From NCBI RefSeq assembly GCF_036346595.1, contig NZ_CP107834.1:1550001-1614000 (forward strand): DNA of 64,000 bases, given 5' to 3'. The position numbers were made by a program, and so were the translations under genes. This DNA comes from Streptomyces sp. NBC_00525. Lineage in GTDB: Bacteria; Actinomycetota; Actinomycetes; Streptomycetales; Streptomycetaceae. The notes under the pieces were generated by a model, which did not search any database, was not told the DNA's origin, and saw only the letters and a list, made by a program, of their open reading frames with translations. Positions 24,491 to 32,754 of the stretch are shown here, piece by piece (position 1 is the stretch's first letter; every line of letters begins with the position of its first letter).

Positions 24491-27400
24491 GTGGGCATAG
24501 GCGATGTCATCAGCGACCTGACGCCCGACCCGATCGAGAACGCGGTCGAGGACGGTATCGAGTGGGCCGGTGACCGGGTCGAGGACGCGGGGAACTGGAC
24601 GGCCGACCGGCTGGACGACGTCGGCTGGCAGTCCGGTGCGGACTGGGTGCGCGAACAGTCCCGCTCCGTCGCCAACCGGATGGGCGCCGAGGTCGACGAG
24701 ATGGACCTCGGGCAGACCGAGGACAAGACCGAGCTCATCTACGGCAGCCCCGCCGAGATCACGGCCACGGTCGCGAAGCTCCGGGCCTTCCGGGCCGCGT
24801 TCGACGGCACCGGTGACGGGCTGAAGGGGCTGGACTCCGGAGAGCTCAAGGGCGAGACGGCCAACGCCCTGCGCACCGCGGTGAGCACCCAGCCGCCGAA
24901 GTGGTACGCGGCCGCCGACGCCGCGGCCGGGGCGCTGGGGGCGCTCGACGCCTTCGCGGACACCGTCACCTGGGCACAGGGCCAGGCGCAGACGGCGATC
25001 GACAAGTGGAAGGCGGGCGTCAAGGCGTCCGAGGACGCTGCGGACGCCCACCGCAAGAAGGTGGACGACTACAACAGCGCCGTCGACCGCTACAACGCCC
25101 TGCCCGCCGACAAGCGCGACCCGTCCTCGCTGCCGCCGAAGCCCGCGTCCACGTTCACCGACCCCGGCAAACAGCTGATGCAGGACGCGCAGGACTTACT
25201 CGCCGCCGCCCGCGAGCAGCGCAACTCCGCGGCCGAGACCGCCCGCACGGCGGTCAGGGCCGCCCGCGACCTGGCGCCGGAGAAGCCGTCGTACGCCGAG
25301 CAGGTGCGGGACGGGTTCGAGGAGTCCCAGGTCATGGGCATGCACCTGGACGGCGGGATCATCAAGGCGTCGGCGGGCATCGTCAACTTCGTGCGCGGCG
25401 TCAACCCGATGGACCCGTACAACCTGACGCACCCGGCCGAGTACGCCACCTCGCTCAACAGCCTGGCGGCCGGGCTGGTGGTCGCCGCGAACGACCCGGC
25501 CGGCACCGGCAGCCGGATGGTCCAGGACTTCATGAAGGACCCGGCCGAGGGCGTCGGCCGGCTGATCCCCGACCTCGCGCTCACCGCCGCCACGGGAGGC
25601 GGCGGCGCCGCGGTCAAGGGCCTGCGCGTCGTCGACGAGGCGTCCGACATCGCCCGGCTGCGCAGGCTGGCGGACGACGCCCCGGAGGGCACCCACACCC
25701 GGTCGGACGGCCGGCGCGTCACCGACGGCACCGACCCCGTCGACCTGGCCACGGGCCGGATGTTCCTGCCGCAGACCGATGTCGCGCTCCCCGGCATCCT
25801 GCCGCTGCTGTTCACCCGCCGCACCGAGTCCGGCCTGACCGCCGGCCGCTTCCTGGGCCCGTCCTGGACCTCCACCGTCGACGAACGCCTCCAGATCGAC
25901 TCCATCGGCGTCCTCCACGTCACCGCGGACGGCCTCCTGATCCGCTACCCGCACCCGGCACCCGGCGCACCCGTCCGGCCGGAGTCCGGGCGGGCCCGCA
26001 CGCTGCTGGCCCGCGACGCGAACGGCGACTACACGGTCACCGACCCCGACAGCGGCCTGGTCCTCGACTTCGACGCCCCGCCCGGCGCGGAGCCCGGGGG
26101 CGACGGCGTCGCCTGGCTCGGCGAGATCACCGACCGCAACGGCCACCGGATCACCGTCGAGCGCGCCGAGGGCGGGCTGCCGCTGGCCCTGGTCCACTCC
26201 GCGGGCCGGCGGCTCGGCCTGACGACCGCCGACGGCCGGATCACCGCCCTGTCCCTGACGGGTGCGGGCGAGGACGGCACGGACCTGCTCCTGATGAGCT
26301 ACGGCTACGAGGACGGCGATCTCACCGCCGTCACCAAGCCGTCCGGCGCCACGACCACCTTCGTCTACGACGACCGCCACCGCGTCACCGCCTGGATCGA
26401 CTCCAACGACAGCCGCTACGACTACCTCTACGACGACCGGGACCGCGTCGTCGCGGAGGGCGGCGAGGCCGGCCACGTACAGATCACCCTCGCCTACACC
26501 GAGCCCGACCCCGACACCGGCCACCGCACCACCACGCTCACCACCGCAGACGGCCACACCACCCGCCACCTCTTCGACCCCGGCTGCCTTCCCCTCGCCG
26601 TCACCGACCCACTCGGCCACACCACCCGCTACACCCACGACCCGCACGGCAACACCCTGACCCGCACCGACCCGCTCGGTCACACCACCGCCTTCACCTA
26701 CGACGGGGACGACCGGCTGGTTGCGACCACCGCCCCGGACGGCAGCGAACTGCGCACCGTGCGCGGCCCGTCGGGCCTGCCGGTCGAGATCACCGGCCCG
26801 GACGGCAGCCGGGTGCTCCAGGAGTTCGACGAACGCGGCAACCGCACGGCCGTCACCGACGCGGCCGGGGCCACCACCCGCTACACCTACGACGACGCGG
26901 GCCGCCTCACCTCGGTCACCGACGCCCTCGGCGCCACCACCCACATCGAGTGCGACGCCGCCGGCCTGACCGTACGGGTGACCGGCCCCGGCAGAGCCGT
27001 CACCCGAACCGAGCGGGACCCCCTCGGACGGCCCGTCCGCATCACCGACCCGGTGGGCGCCGTCACCCGCCTGGAGTGGCGCCCCGACGGCGAACTCGCC
27101 CGGCGCACCGCACCGGACGGCGCCACCGAGTCATGGACGTACGACGGCGAGGGCAACGCGCTCACGCACACCGACGCGGCGGGCGGGACCACCCGATTCG
27201 AATACACCCACTTCGACCTCCTCGCCGCCCGCACCGGACCGGACGGCGCCCGCTACGCGTTCGAGCACGACCGCGAGCTGCGCCTCACCCGCGTCACCAA
27301 CCCGCAGGGCCTGACCTGGGACTACGCGTACGACGCGGCGGGTCGCCTCGTCGCGGAAACCGACTTCGACGGCCGCACCCTCACCTACGAGACGGACGCG

Positions 27401-29155
27401 GCGAACCGGATCACCGCCCGCACCGACGCCCTCGGCGGGACCATCACCTTCGAACGCGACCCACTCGGCCGGGTGATCCGCAAGGACGTCGGCGGCCGGG
27501 TGACGACGTACGCCTACGACCGGGCGGGGCGGCTGCTCGAAGCGGTGGGCCCGGACAGCGAAATCCGCTACCGGTACGACCGCCGCGGCGCGGTCAAGAC
27601 CGAACTGGTGGACGGCCGCGCCCTCTCCTACTCCTACGACGCGCTGGGCCGCCGTACCGGGCGCGTCACGCCCACGGGCCACGTGACCTCCTACACGTAC
27701 GGCCCGGACGGCCGCGCCCACAGCCTCACCAGCGGCGGCCACCGCATCGACTTCACCCACGACGACGCCGGCCGCGAACTCACCCGCGCCTACGACGACG
27801 CGCTGACCATGACCTCCGCCTGGGACGAGGCCGGGCGCCTCACCGCCCAGCACATCGACGCCGGGACCCGGGCCGTCAACAGCCGCGCCTACACCTACCG
27901 CGCCGACGGCCACCTGATATCCGTCGCCGACCGGAAGTCCGGCACCCGCACCTTCGACCTCGACCCGGTGGGCCGCGTCACCGCCGTCCACGCCCAGAAC
28001 TGGACCGAGCGCTACACCTACGACGACGCCGGCAACCAGACCTCCGCCACCTGGCCCTCCGCCCACCCCGGCACCGAGGCCACCGGCTCCCGCGCCTACA
28101 CCGGCACCACCCTCACCCGCGCCGGCGACACCCGCTTCGAACACGACGCCCTCGGCCGGACCACGCTGCGCCGCAAGACCCGGCTGTCCCGCAAGCCCGA
28201 CACCTGGCACTACACCTGGGACGCGGAGAGCCGCCTCACCTCCGTCACCACCCCCGACGGCACCCGCTGGCGCTACCACTACGACCCGCTCGGCCGCCGC
28301 ACGGCCAAACAGCGCCTGACCGCCAACGGGGACGTGGCCGAGGAGACCCGCTTCACCTGGGACGGCCCGACCCTCTGCGAACAGACCACCCACCAGCCCG
28401 ACGACCCGAACACGGTCGCCCTCACCTGGGACCACCGCGGCCCGGCCCCCCTCGCCCAGACCGAACGCATCCTCACGGCCGACGACCACCAGACGGAGAT
28501 CGACCGCCGCTTCTTCGCCATCGCCACCGACCTCGTCGGCACCCCCACCGAACTCATCGACGAGACCGGCCACACCGCCTGGCACTCCCGCACCACCCTC
28601 TGGGGCACCACCACCTGGCCCCGCACCAGCACCACGTACACCCCCCTCCGCTTCCCCGGCCAGTACTACGACCCGGAAACCGGCCTCCACTACAACGTCT
28701 TCCGCCACTACGACCCCGAAACCGGGCGTTATACGACCCCCGATCCGTTTGGCCTGGCCCCCGCGCCCAACCCCCTCACCTACGTGGTCAACCCGACCAC
28801 AGGGTCCGACGCACTCGGTCTCGCTCCCGACTATCAGTCAATCTACAAGGCCCCTCAACGAGGGCAAGGCGACATTCAGGAAACTGTGGGATACCGAGCC
28901 GAAGACTTCCCGGGTGGACCTCATGACCCGTACATGGACGGAAAGGCGTATTTCGCCAAGGAGCGTGAAATCGCAGAGAAGTACGCCAAGCACTATGGCG
29001 AAGGAATTATTGAGATCAAGATTCCCCGAGAAGAGTACGATCTTCGCTTCGGGCAATACGAGCGCCCCTATGAAGGTGGCCCCTTGACCGAGATCGAGAT
29101 CCCGAACACCTCGGTGGAGGATCTGAACCACTACCCCAGGGTGAGGCACAGGTAG
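24491..29155 (+). CDS. RHS/YD-repeat polymorphic toxin
   Basis: 1554 residues from GTG 24491. Order: helical WXG-like N-terminal region (1 to about 280); DUF6531-like start of the RHS shell at about 416 (DPVDLATGRMF); many YD repeats (for example GATTRYTYDDAGRLTSVTD) at about 560-1370; RHS core end with FPGQYYDPETGLHYN and TPDPFGL at about 1390-1420; then a unique 108-residue tip after DALGLAP. The tip has YRAEDFP, YFAKEREIAEKYAKHY and TEIEIP in order, matching the R-S/Y-E layout of ADP-ribosyltransferase toxins. It has visibly lower GC than the shell, as expected for exchangeable tips. The shell would cage and release the tip into a rival cell. Immunity is probably the next gene. The enzymatic call is inference. 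Confidence 0.85.
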   Translation: MGIGDVISDLTPDPIENAVEDGIEWAGDRVEDAGNWTADRLDDVGWQSGADWVREQSRSVANRMGAEVDEMDLGQTEDKTELIYGSPAEITATVAKLRAFRAAFDGTGDGLKGLDSGELKGETANALRTAVSTQPPKWYAAADAAAGALGALDAFADTVTWAQGQAQTAIDKWKAGVKASEDAADAHRKKVDDYNSAVDRYNALPADKRDPSSLPPKPASTFTDPGKQLMQDAQDLLAAAREQRNSAAETARTAVRAARDLAPEKPSYAEQVRDGFEESQVMGMHLDGGIIKASAGIVNFVRGVNPMDPYNLTHPAEYATSLNSLAAGLVVAANDPAGTGSRMVQDFMKDPAEGVGRLIPDLALTAATGGGGAAVKGLRVVDEASDIARLRRLADDAPEGTHTRSDGRRVTDGTDPVDLATGRMFLPQTDVALPGILPLLFTRRTESGLTAGRFLGPSWTSTVDERLQIDSIGVLHVTADGLLIRYPHPAPGAPVRPESGRARTLLARDANGDYTVTDPDSGLVLDFDAPPGAEPGGDGVAWLGEITDRNGHRITVERAEGGLPLALVHSAGRRLGLTTADGRITALSLTGAGEDGTDLLLMSYGYEDGDLTAVTKPSGATTTFVYDDRHRVTAWIDSNDSRYDYLYDDRDRVVAEGGEAGHVQITLAYTEPDPDTGHRTTTLTTADGHTTRHLFDPGCLPLAVTDPLGHTTRYTHDPHGNTLTRTDPLGHTTAFTYDGDDRLVATTAPDGSELRTVRGPSGLPVEITGPDGSRVLQEFDERGNRTAVTDAAGATTRYTYDDAGRLTSVTDALGATTHIECDAAGLTVRVTGPGRAVTRTERDPLGRPVRITDPVGAVTRLEWRPDGELARRTAPDGATESWTYDGEGNALTHTDAAGGTTRFEYTHFDLLAARTGPDGARYAFEHDRELRLTRVTNPQGLTWDYAYDAAGRLVAETDFDGRTLTYETDAANRITARTDALGGTITFERDPLGRVIRKDVGGRVTTYAYDRAGRLLEAVGPDSEIRYRYDRRGAVKTELVDGRALSYSYDALGRRTGRVTPTGHVTSYTYGPDGRAHSLTSGGHRIDFTHDDAGRELTRAYDDALTMTSAWDEAGRLTAQHIDAGTRAVNSRAYTYRADGHLISVADRKSGTRTFDLDPVGRVTAVHAQNWTERYTYDDAGNQTSATWPSAHPGTEATGSRAYTGTTLTRAGDTRFEHDALGRTTLRRKTRLSRKPDTWHYTWDAESRLTSVTTPDGTRWRYHYDPLGRRTAKQRLTANGDVAEETRFTWDGPTLCEQTTHQPDDPNTVALTWDHRGPAPLAQTERILTADDHQTEIDRRFFAIATDLVGTPTELIDETGHTAWHSRTTLWGTTTWPRTSTTYTPLRFPGQYYDPETGLHYNVFRHYDPETGRYTTPDPFGLAPAPNPLTYVVNPTTGSDALGLAPDYQSIYKAPQRGQGDIQETVGYRAEDFPGGPHDPYMDGKAYFAKEREIAEKYAKHYGEGIIEIKIPREEYDLRFGQYERPYEGGPLTEIEIPNTSVEDLNHYPRVRHR

Positions 29156-29157
29156 CA

Positions 29158-29472
29158 GTGGAAGACGCATGGGAAGACGCGAAACTCCGGTATCCGGTCG
29201 GCAGCACGGCTCACGGGGTGGTACGAGTGCGGCGCCCGTTCGGAGTGTTCATCGAGTTGGACGGTGCTCCCGAAGTGATCGCACTCCTGGACATCGCCTC
29301 GTACAATCCCGATCCACTGGTAGTCGAACTGCCCGAGGTCGGAGAAGGAGTCTTCGGCGAAGTGGCTTTCCACGACGAGCAGAAGAGGCAGATCCGAGTG
29401 CGGGTGGGCGCACCGTTCTGGAATGACGATGCCGGACGGGCGGACATGGGCGGGGGCTCAGGTGCGGACTGA
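29158..29472 (+). CDS. S1-fold protein, probable immunity protein for the RHS tip
   Basis: 104 residues from GTG 29158, 2 bp after the RHS stop. The N-terminus YPVGSTAHGVVRVRRPFGVF followed by IELDG is an S1/OB-fold pattern (strand-loop-strand with a Gly-Phe-Gly turn), a fold that usually binds RNA or protein. The position immediately after a toxin tip is that of an immunity gene. A deleted copy of its 5' and 3' ends lies 110 bp downstream. No immunity activity can be proved from sequence; an alternative is a passenger S1 protein. Confidence 0.65.
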   Translation: MEDAWEDAKLRYPVGSTAHGVVRVRRPFGVFIELDGAPEVIALLDIASYNPDPLVVELPEVGEGVFGEVAFHDEQKRQIRVRVGAPFWNDDAGRADMGGGSGAD

Positions 29473-29582
29473 ACCCGAATCCCCCGAGAGTCGGCAAACC
29501 CCGATGGGGGAGCAGGAGATGCCCGGCCCAGCTGAACTGGAGCAGCTCTGCCCATCGCCGGTAGGCTCGTCGCCCGGTGGCC

Positions 29583-29709
29583 ATGAAAGACGCATGGGAA
29601 GACGCGAAACTCCGGCGCCCCGTCGGCAGCACGGCGCACGGGGTGGTACGAGTGCGGCGCCCGTTCGCACCACGACGAACGGAAGAGGCAGATCAGAGTC
29701 CGAGTCCGT
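29583..29709 (+). pseudogene. Internally deleted, frameshifted duplicate of the S1-fold gene
   Basis: From ATG 29583 the sequence repeats the start of the gene at 29158 almost base for base (DAWEDAKLR.PVGSTAHGV) as far as VRRPF. It then jumps directly to the bases that encode DEQKRQIRVRV in the intact gene. About 130 bp are missing and the 3' part is out of frame. The frame runs on into the next gene. It is a scar of a duplicated immunity cassette. Confidence 0.75.
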
Positions 29710-29750
29710 ACCGTCCGCCGAGGCCGGAACCAGCCGGATCGGATGAGGTG

Positions 29751-30524
29751 ATGACTGCGGTGCGACTGGAATTCGGCGGTGACTGGTTTGCGACGGTGAC
29801 GGGTGAGCCGCTCGATCTCGTTCCCCGTCTCCATACCGACCTGCGGGTCTCCCCCTGCACGAACACGGTGGAACGGGAGGCGTTCCTCCTGGGTACCTTC
29901 GGCAGCCAGGACTGGCTGTGGGATGTGGTCGACATCCTGCGCTTCGATCCGGACGACCGGCGGCTGGTCGGGGCCGAATTCTGCATTCCGGAAGATGAGG
30001 CATCGGCGGAGGACTCGGCCCGTCTCCGTCTCCCGCCCGAGGCACGGTCGGGCGGGCTTCGCGCGGACCAGGTCAAGGACTTCCGGCTGGAGTCCTGCAC
30101 CGTACTGTGCCGTACCCCCGGCGACACCGTGCTGACCTGCCTCCGCGACCTCGACGTCCTCGACGAGCCGCTGGAGGCGCGCGTACGCATCGCCCAGGAC
30201 CTGGCGCTCCTCGTCCAGCACGGCACCGTCGTCGGCTGGAGTCTCACCGATCCCGTGCGCTACGTGCCCCCCCCGTACGTCGATCCCGGCCCCGACCCGC
30301 CGGCGGCCGCCACCCGAAGACTGTTCACCGAGTGCATGGACCTGCTCGCCGAGCCGATGGCCTTCGCGCTGTCGGAGGGCGAACCGGCCGCTCTCGAACG
30401 GCTCCGGGCAGCCGATCAGGCCCTGCGCGACCAGCGCGAGGACCGCCACCGGGCGAACGCCCTGCGCACGGTCATCAGCCAATACGTCGAGGACTACCTC
30501 GACGCGCCCGGGCGACAGCCATAG
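29751..30524 (+). CDS. Unknown protein of the toxin locus, paralogue 1
   Basis: 257 residues from ATG 29751; an upstream in-frame extension belongs to the deleted S1 copy. A mixed alpha/beta N-terminal half (WFATVTGEPLDLVPR, then TFGSQDWLWDVVDILRF) leads to LVQHGTVVGWSLTDPVRY and a charged helical C-terminus (LRDQREDRHRANALR). No signal or membrane segment is seen. A second copy lies at 31938-32726, about 60-65 percent identical by eye with a nearly identical 3' end, including bases beyond the stop. Tandem copies amid toxin debris suggest immunity or a related accessory function, but I do not recognise the family. Confidence 0.7.
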   Translation: MTAVRLEFGGDWFATVTGEPLDLVPRLHTDLRVSPCTNTVEREAFLLGTFGSQDWLWDVVDILRFDPDDRRLVGAEFCIPEDEASAEDSARLRLPPEARSGGLRADQVKDFRLESCTVLCRTPGDTVLTCLRDLDVLDEPLEARVRIAQDLALLVQHGTVVGWSLTDPVRYVPPPYVDPGPDPPAAATRRLFTECMDLLAEPMAFALSEGEPAALERLRAADQALRDQREDRHRANALRTVISQYVEDYLDAPGRQP

Positions 30525-30569
30525 CCCACCGCGCGAAGTGGCCGACTCCTCGCAAGGCCGTCGTGTGCC

Positions 30570-30655
30570 GTCTCCTTCAACCGAAAGGACGGACCTGGGA
30601 GTTGAGTGTCGACACCAATATCGACATCATCCTCCACTTCAACTTCGTTAGGTAG
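30570..30655 (+). pseudogene. Orphan toxin-tip remnant 1
   Basis: The frame ending in TAG at 30653-30655 encodes a compact, lower-GC C-terminal segment TWELSVDTNIDIILHFNFVR. Upstream the frame merges into non-coding-like sequence. It stops 2 bp before the ATG of the next gene, the same spacing as the intact RHS toxin to its immunity gene. It is read as the 3' stub of a displaced toxin tip left with its immunity gene. Confidence 0.45.
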
Positions 30656-30657
30656 AA

Positions 30658-31149
30658 ATGGCGCACAAATTCATCGTTGAAGCAGCGAGCCCTCTGGCAG
30701 GTACGCTTCGCTACTCCGACGCGGACCGAGGGTTCTCCTTCCAGCCGCAGAGCTTTGACGACCTGGCTCGGCTGGAAGGGAGCGAGGGACGAACGAGTCT
30801 CGTCGCCGATACCCTTCAGCTGGAGGTCGCGGTGGACAGCGGTCGCGCCCTCTATGTGTGGGGTTACTTGCCGAAGGAATCGTGGCAACGGGAGGAATTG
30901 AAACTGCCGACCTCCGCCGGCGGTGCCGTGGCAGTGGAACTGGACGACCCTCCACTTGAGGAGCATATTTCTGTATCGATCGCTCGATCGGACTGGGATG
31001 TTCTGTTCGATGAGTCTTCGAGACTGGTCCGAGTCGTACGGGATCGACGGGTTCCCGAGAAGCTGGTCGAGATCGCCGATGGCGTTCATCTTGGTCTGAA
31101 CGGTACGGAATTCGTCTCGTTCTGGCTCTGCCCGGAGTTCGTTGAGTAG
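30658..31149 (+). CDS. Probable orphan immunity protein
   Basis: 163 residues from ATG 30658. The protein is acidic, mixed alpha/beta and cytoplasmic-looking (LQLEVAVDSGRALYVWGYLP early, ADGVHLGLNGTEFVSFWLCP at the end), with lower GC than core genes. It starts 2 bp after toxin-tip remnant 1 and ends exactly where remnant 2 begins, so it is bracketed by toxin debris. Size, charge and position are typical of polymorphic-toxin immunity proteins. The family is not recognised. Confidence 0.65.
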   Translation: MAHKFIVEAASPLAGTLRYSDADRGFSFQPQSFDDLARLEGSEGRTSLVADTLQLEVAVDSGRALYVWGYLPKESWQREELKLPTSAGGAVAVELDDPPLEEHISVSIARSDWDVLFDESSRLVRVVRDRRVPEKLVEIADGVHLGLNGTEFVSFWLCPEFVE

Positions 31150-31353
31150 AACCACACAGGCGGCCTTGCTGAGCAGCGTCAAGTGCTCACGCCGGACTTC
31201 CGTGGGGGGCGTGGTGCGAGCCGCCCCCTACGGGCCGCCGTACTGCGGAACGACGTACTGTCCAAGGCGTTCCCCGAGGCCTACGCCGGCGGGCAGGCGA
31301 GGATGTATCACGTGCCCGGCAACGGCATGAGTGGAATGAGTTCATGGCTGTAG
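31150..31353 (+). pseudogene. Orphan toxin-tip remnant 2
   Basis: In the frame immediately after the preceding stop, 67 sense codons read through to TAG 31351-31353 with a protein-like C-terminus: GRGASRPLRAAVLRNDVLSK, then AFPEAYAGGQARMYHVPGNG. There is no start codon with a ribosome site and no RHS shell upstream. The end overlaps the next gene's ATG (31344) by 10 bp, as in toxin-immunity pairs. It is a displaced tip whose shell was lost. Confidence 0.55.
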
Positions 31354-31826
31354 TGATCGCAATGCTGGAAGAGCTAGCGGACGTCGCCCCGCTGACCGCC
31401 GAGGGTGCGGCGGCGCGGTTCACTGCCCAGAAGTGGACGCCTGGAGGCAAGCCCCGCGACGGCCTGGAGACGTCGTGGGACAAGGACGGCGTCGGAAGCT
31501 GGATCCAGGTGTTCGGCAGTGGGGCGGTCAGCGTCTCGTTCGCTGTCTGGATCCGCGACGTCGACGAGTCGGGCTACTTCGACGACCTGGAAGCCGTCTA
31601 CGAGCAGGGGGAACAGGCGCTGGCCGGCTTCCTGCCCGAGATCGAGGAATCCCCTCTCGCCGTCCGCCTTGTCGAGGCCGCGCAGACGGAGGCGGACAGG
31701 GACGAGTTCATCGCGGTGAAGAGGTGGGCCCTCGACACCCGGATCGTGACGGCCGGTGTGATCCAGCAGGACACCGATCTTCCGGTGATGGTCGTGGTGG
31801 CGCTGGAGGAACCCGGCACCGCCTGA
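31344..31826 (+). CDS. Probable orphan immunity protein
   Basis: 160 residues from ATG 31344, overlapping the end of toxin-tip remnant 2. The acidic alpha/beta protein has a helical N-terminus (MAVVIAMLEELADVAPLTAE), then GVGSWIQVFGSGAVSVSFAV and a helical middle (DDLEAVYEQGEQALAGFLPE). No export signal. Its position and acidity fit an immunity protein retained after its toxin was replaced. The family is not recognised with certainty. Confidence 0.65.
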   Translation: MAVVIAMLEELADVAPLTAEGAAARFTAQKWTPGGKPRDGLETSWDKDGVGSWIQVFGSGAVSVSFAVWIRDVDESGYFDDLEAVYEQGEQALAGFLPEIEESPLAVRLVEAAQTEADRDEFIAVKRWALDTRIVTAGVIQQDTDLPVMVVVALEEPGTA

Positions 31827-31890
31827 ACCACCGCGCGCACGCCAGGAAACCCGTTCCGTGAAAGCGCGACGCGTCTCTCTCAGAATTCCC

Positions 31891-31913
31891 TGTCGCAGTG
31901 GCCCACTGCGACA
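31891..31913. promoter_or_regulatory. Perfect 11-bp inverted repeat before paralogue 2
   Basis: TGTCGCAGTGG (31891-31901), one base, then CCACTGCGACA (31903-31913). With only one spacer base it suits a dimeric operator better than an RNA hairpin. It sits 25 bp before the start of the gene at 31938. Confidence 0.6.
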
Positions 31914-31937
31914 CACAGGACAGGAAGGCCGGATGAG

Positions 31938-32726
31938 GTGGTGACGGCGAGGCAACTGAGATTCGACGGTGGCTGGTCCGCGACGGTGACGAATGAGCCG
32001 CTGCGCCTCGTCCCCCGCTTCGAAGGCCGGACCGTCCGCGTCGTGCCCTATACGGACATGACCGAGCGGGAGGGGTTTCTCCTGAATACGTTCGGCAGCC
32101 AGGAATTTCTGTGGGACATGCCCGACGTCATTCGGTTCACTCCGGCGGGCCGGCAGCTCGTCGGGGCCGAGTTCCGTGTGCCCGAGGAGCCCGCGTCCGC
32201 CGAGGACTGTGCCCGCGTACCGCTGGAACCTCCCGTGCGTCCGGGGGGGCTTCGTGCCGACGAGGCACGGGATTTCCGGCATGAGATGACTTCTGTGCAC
32301 TGCCGCGCCTCCGGGGACACCGTACTGACCTGCCTGCGCGACCTCGATGTCCTCAACGGGCCCCTGGACGCCCGCATCGGCATCGCCCGGGACATGGCGC
32401 TCCTCGTCCAGCACGGCACTGTCGTCGGCTGGAGCCTCTCCGACCCCGCGCGATACGTGACCACCCCGTACGCCGACCCCGACCCCGACCCCGACCCACC
32501 GACAACAGCCGTCCGAAGGCTGTTCACCGAGTGTCTGGACCTGATCACCCAGCCCCTGATCCTTGACGTGGAAGACGGCGAACCCGCCGCCCTCGAACGG
32601 CTCCGGGCAGCCGATCAGGACCTGCGCGACCAGCGCGAGGACCGCCACCGGGCGAACGCCCTGCGCACATTCATCAGCCAATTGGTCGAGGACTACCTCG
32701 ACACCCCGGCCAGGCGACAGTCATAG
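31938..32726 (+). CDS. Unknown protein of the toxin locus, paralogue 2
   Basis: 262 residues from GTG 31938 (GTG 31941 aligns with the start of paralogue 1). It shares with paralogue 1 the segments SATVTNEPLRLVPR, FLLNTFGSQEFLWDM, GDTVLTCLRDLDVL and LLVQHGTVVGWSLSDPARY. The last 45 codons and the bases after the stop are nearly identical to the other copy, suggesting recent duplication or gene conversion. A DPDPDPD acidic run (about residue 180) separates the two halves. It is preceded by a perfect inverted repeat and followed 28 bp later by a second S1-fold gene. Confidence 0.7.
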   Translation: MVTARQLRFDGGWSATVTNEPLRLVPRFEGRTVRVVPYTDMTEREGFLLNTFGSQEFLWDMPDVIRFTPAGRQLVGAEFRVPEEPASAEDCARVPLEPPVRPGGLRADEARDFRHEMTSVHCRASGDTVLTCLRDLDVLNGPLDARIGIARDMALLVQHGTVVGWSLSDPARYVTTPYADPDPDPDPPTTAVRRLFTECLDLITQPLILDVEDGEPAALERLRAADQDLRDQREDRHRANALRTFISQLVEDYLDTPARRQS

Positions 32727-32754
32727 CCCACCGCACCCAGCTCGGAGGACCTCA

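Noticed and set aside
24901..28926. A 1341-codon plus-strand frame inside the RHS gene
   Set aside because: It is an Arg/Pro/His-rich out-of-frame reading of the YD repeats; the RHS frame carries all motifs.
31142..31330. A 62-codon frame starting at 31142
   Set aside because: Cys/Arg/Pro-rich and out of frame with the better toxin-tip remnant at 31150-31353.
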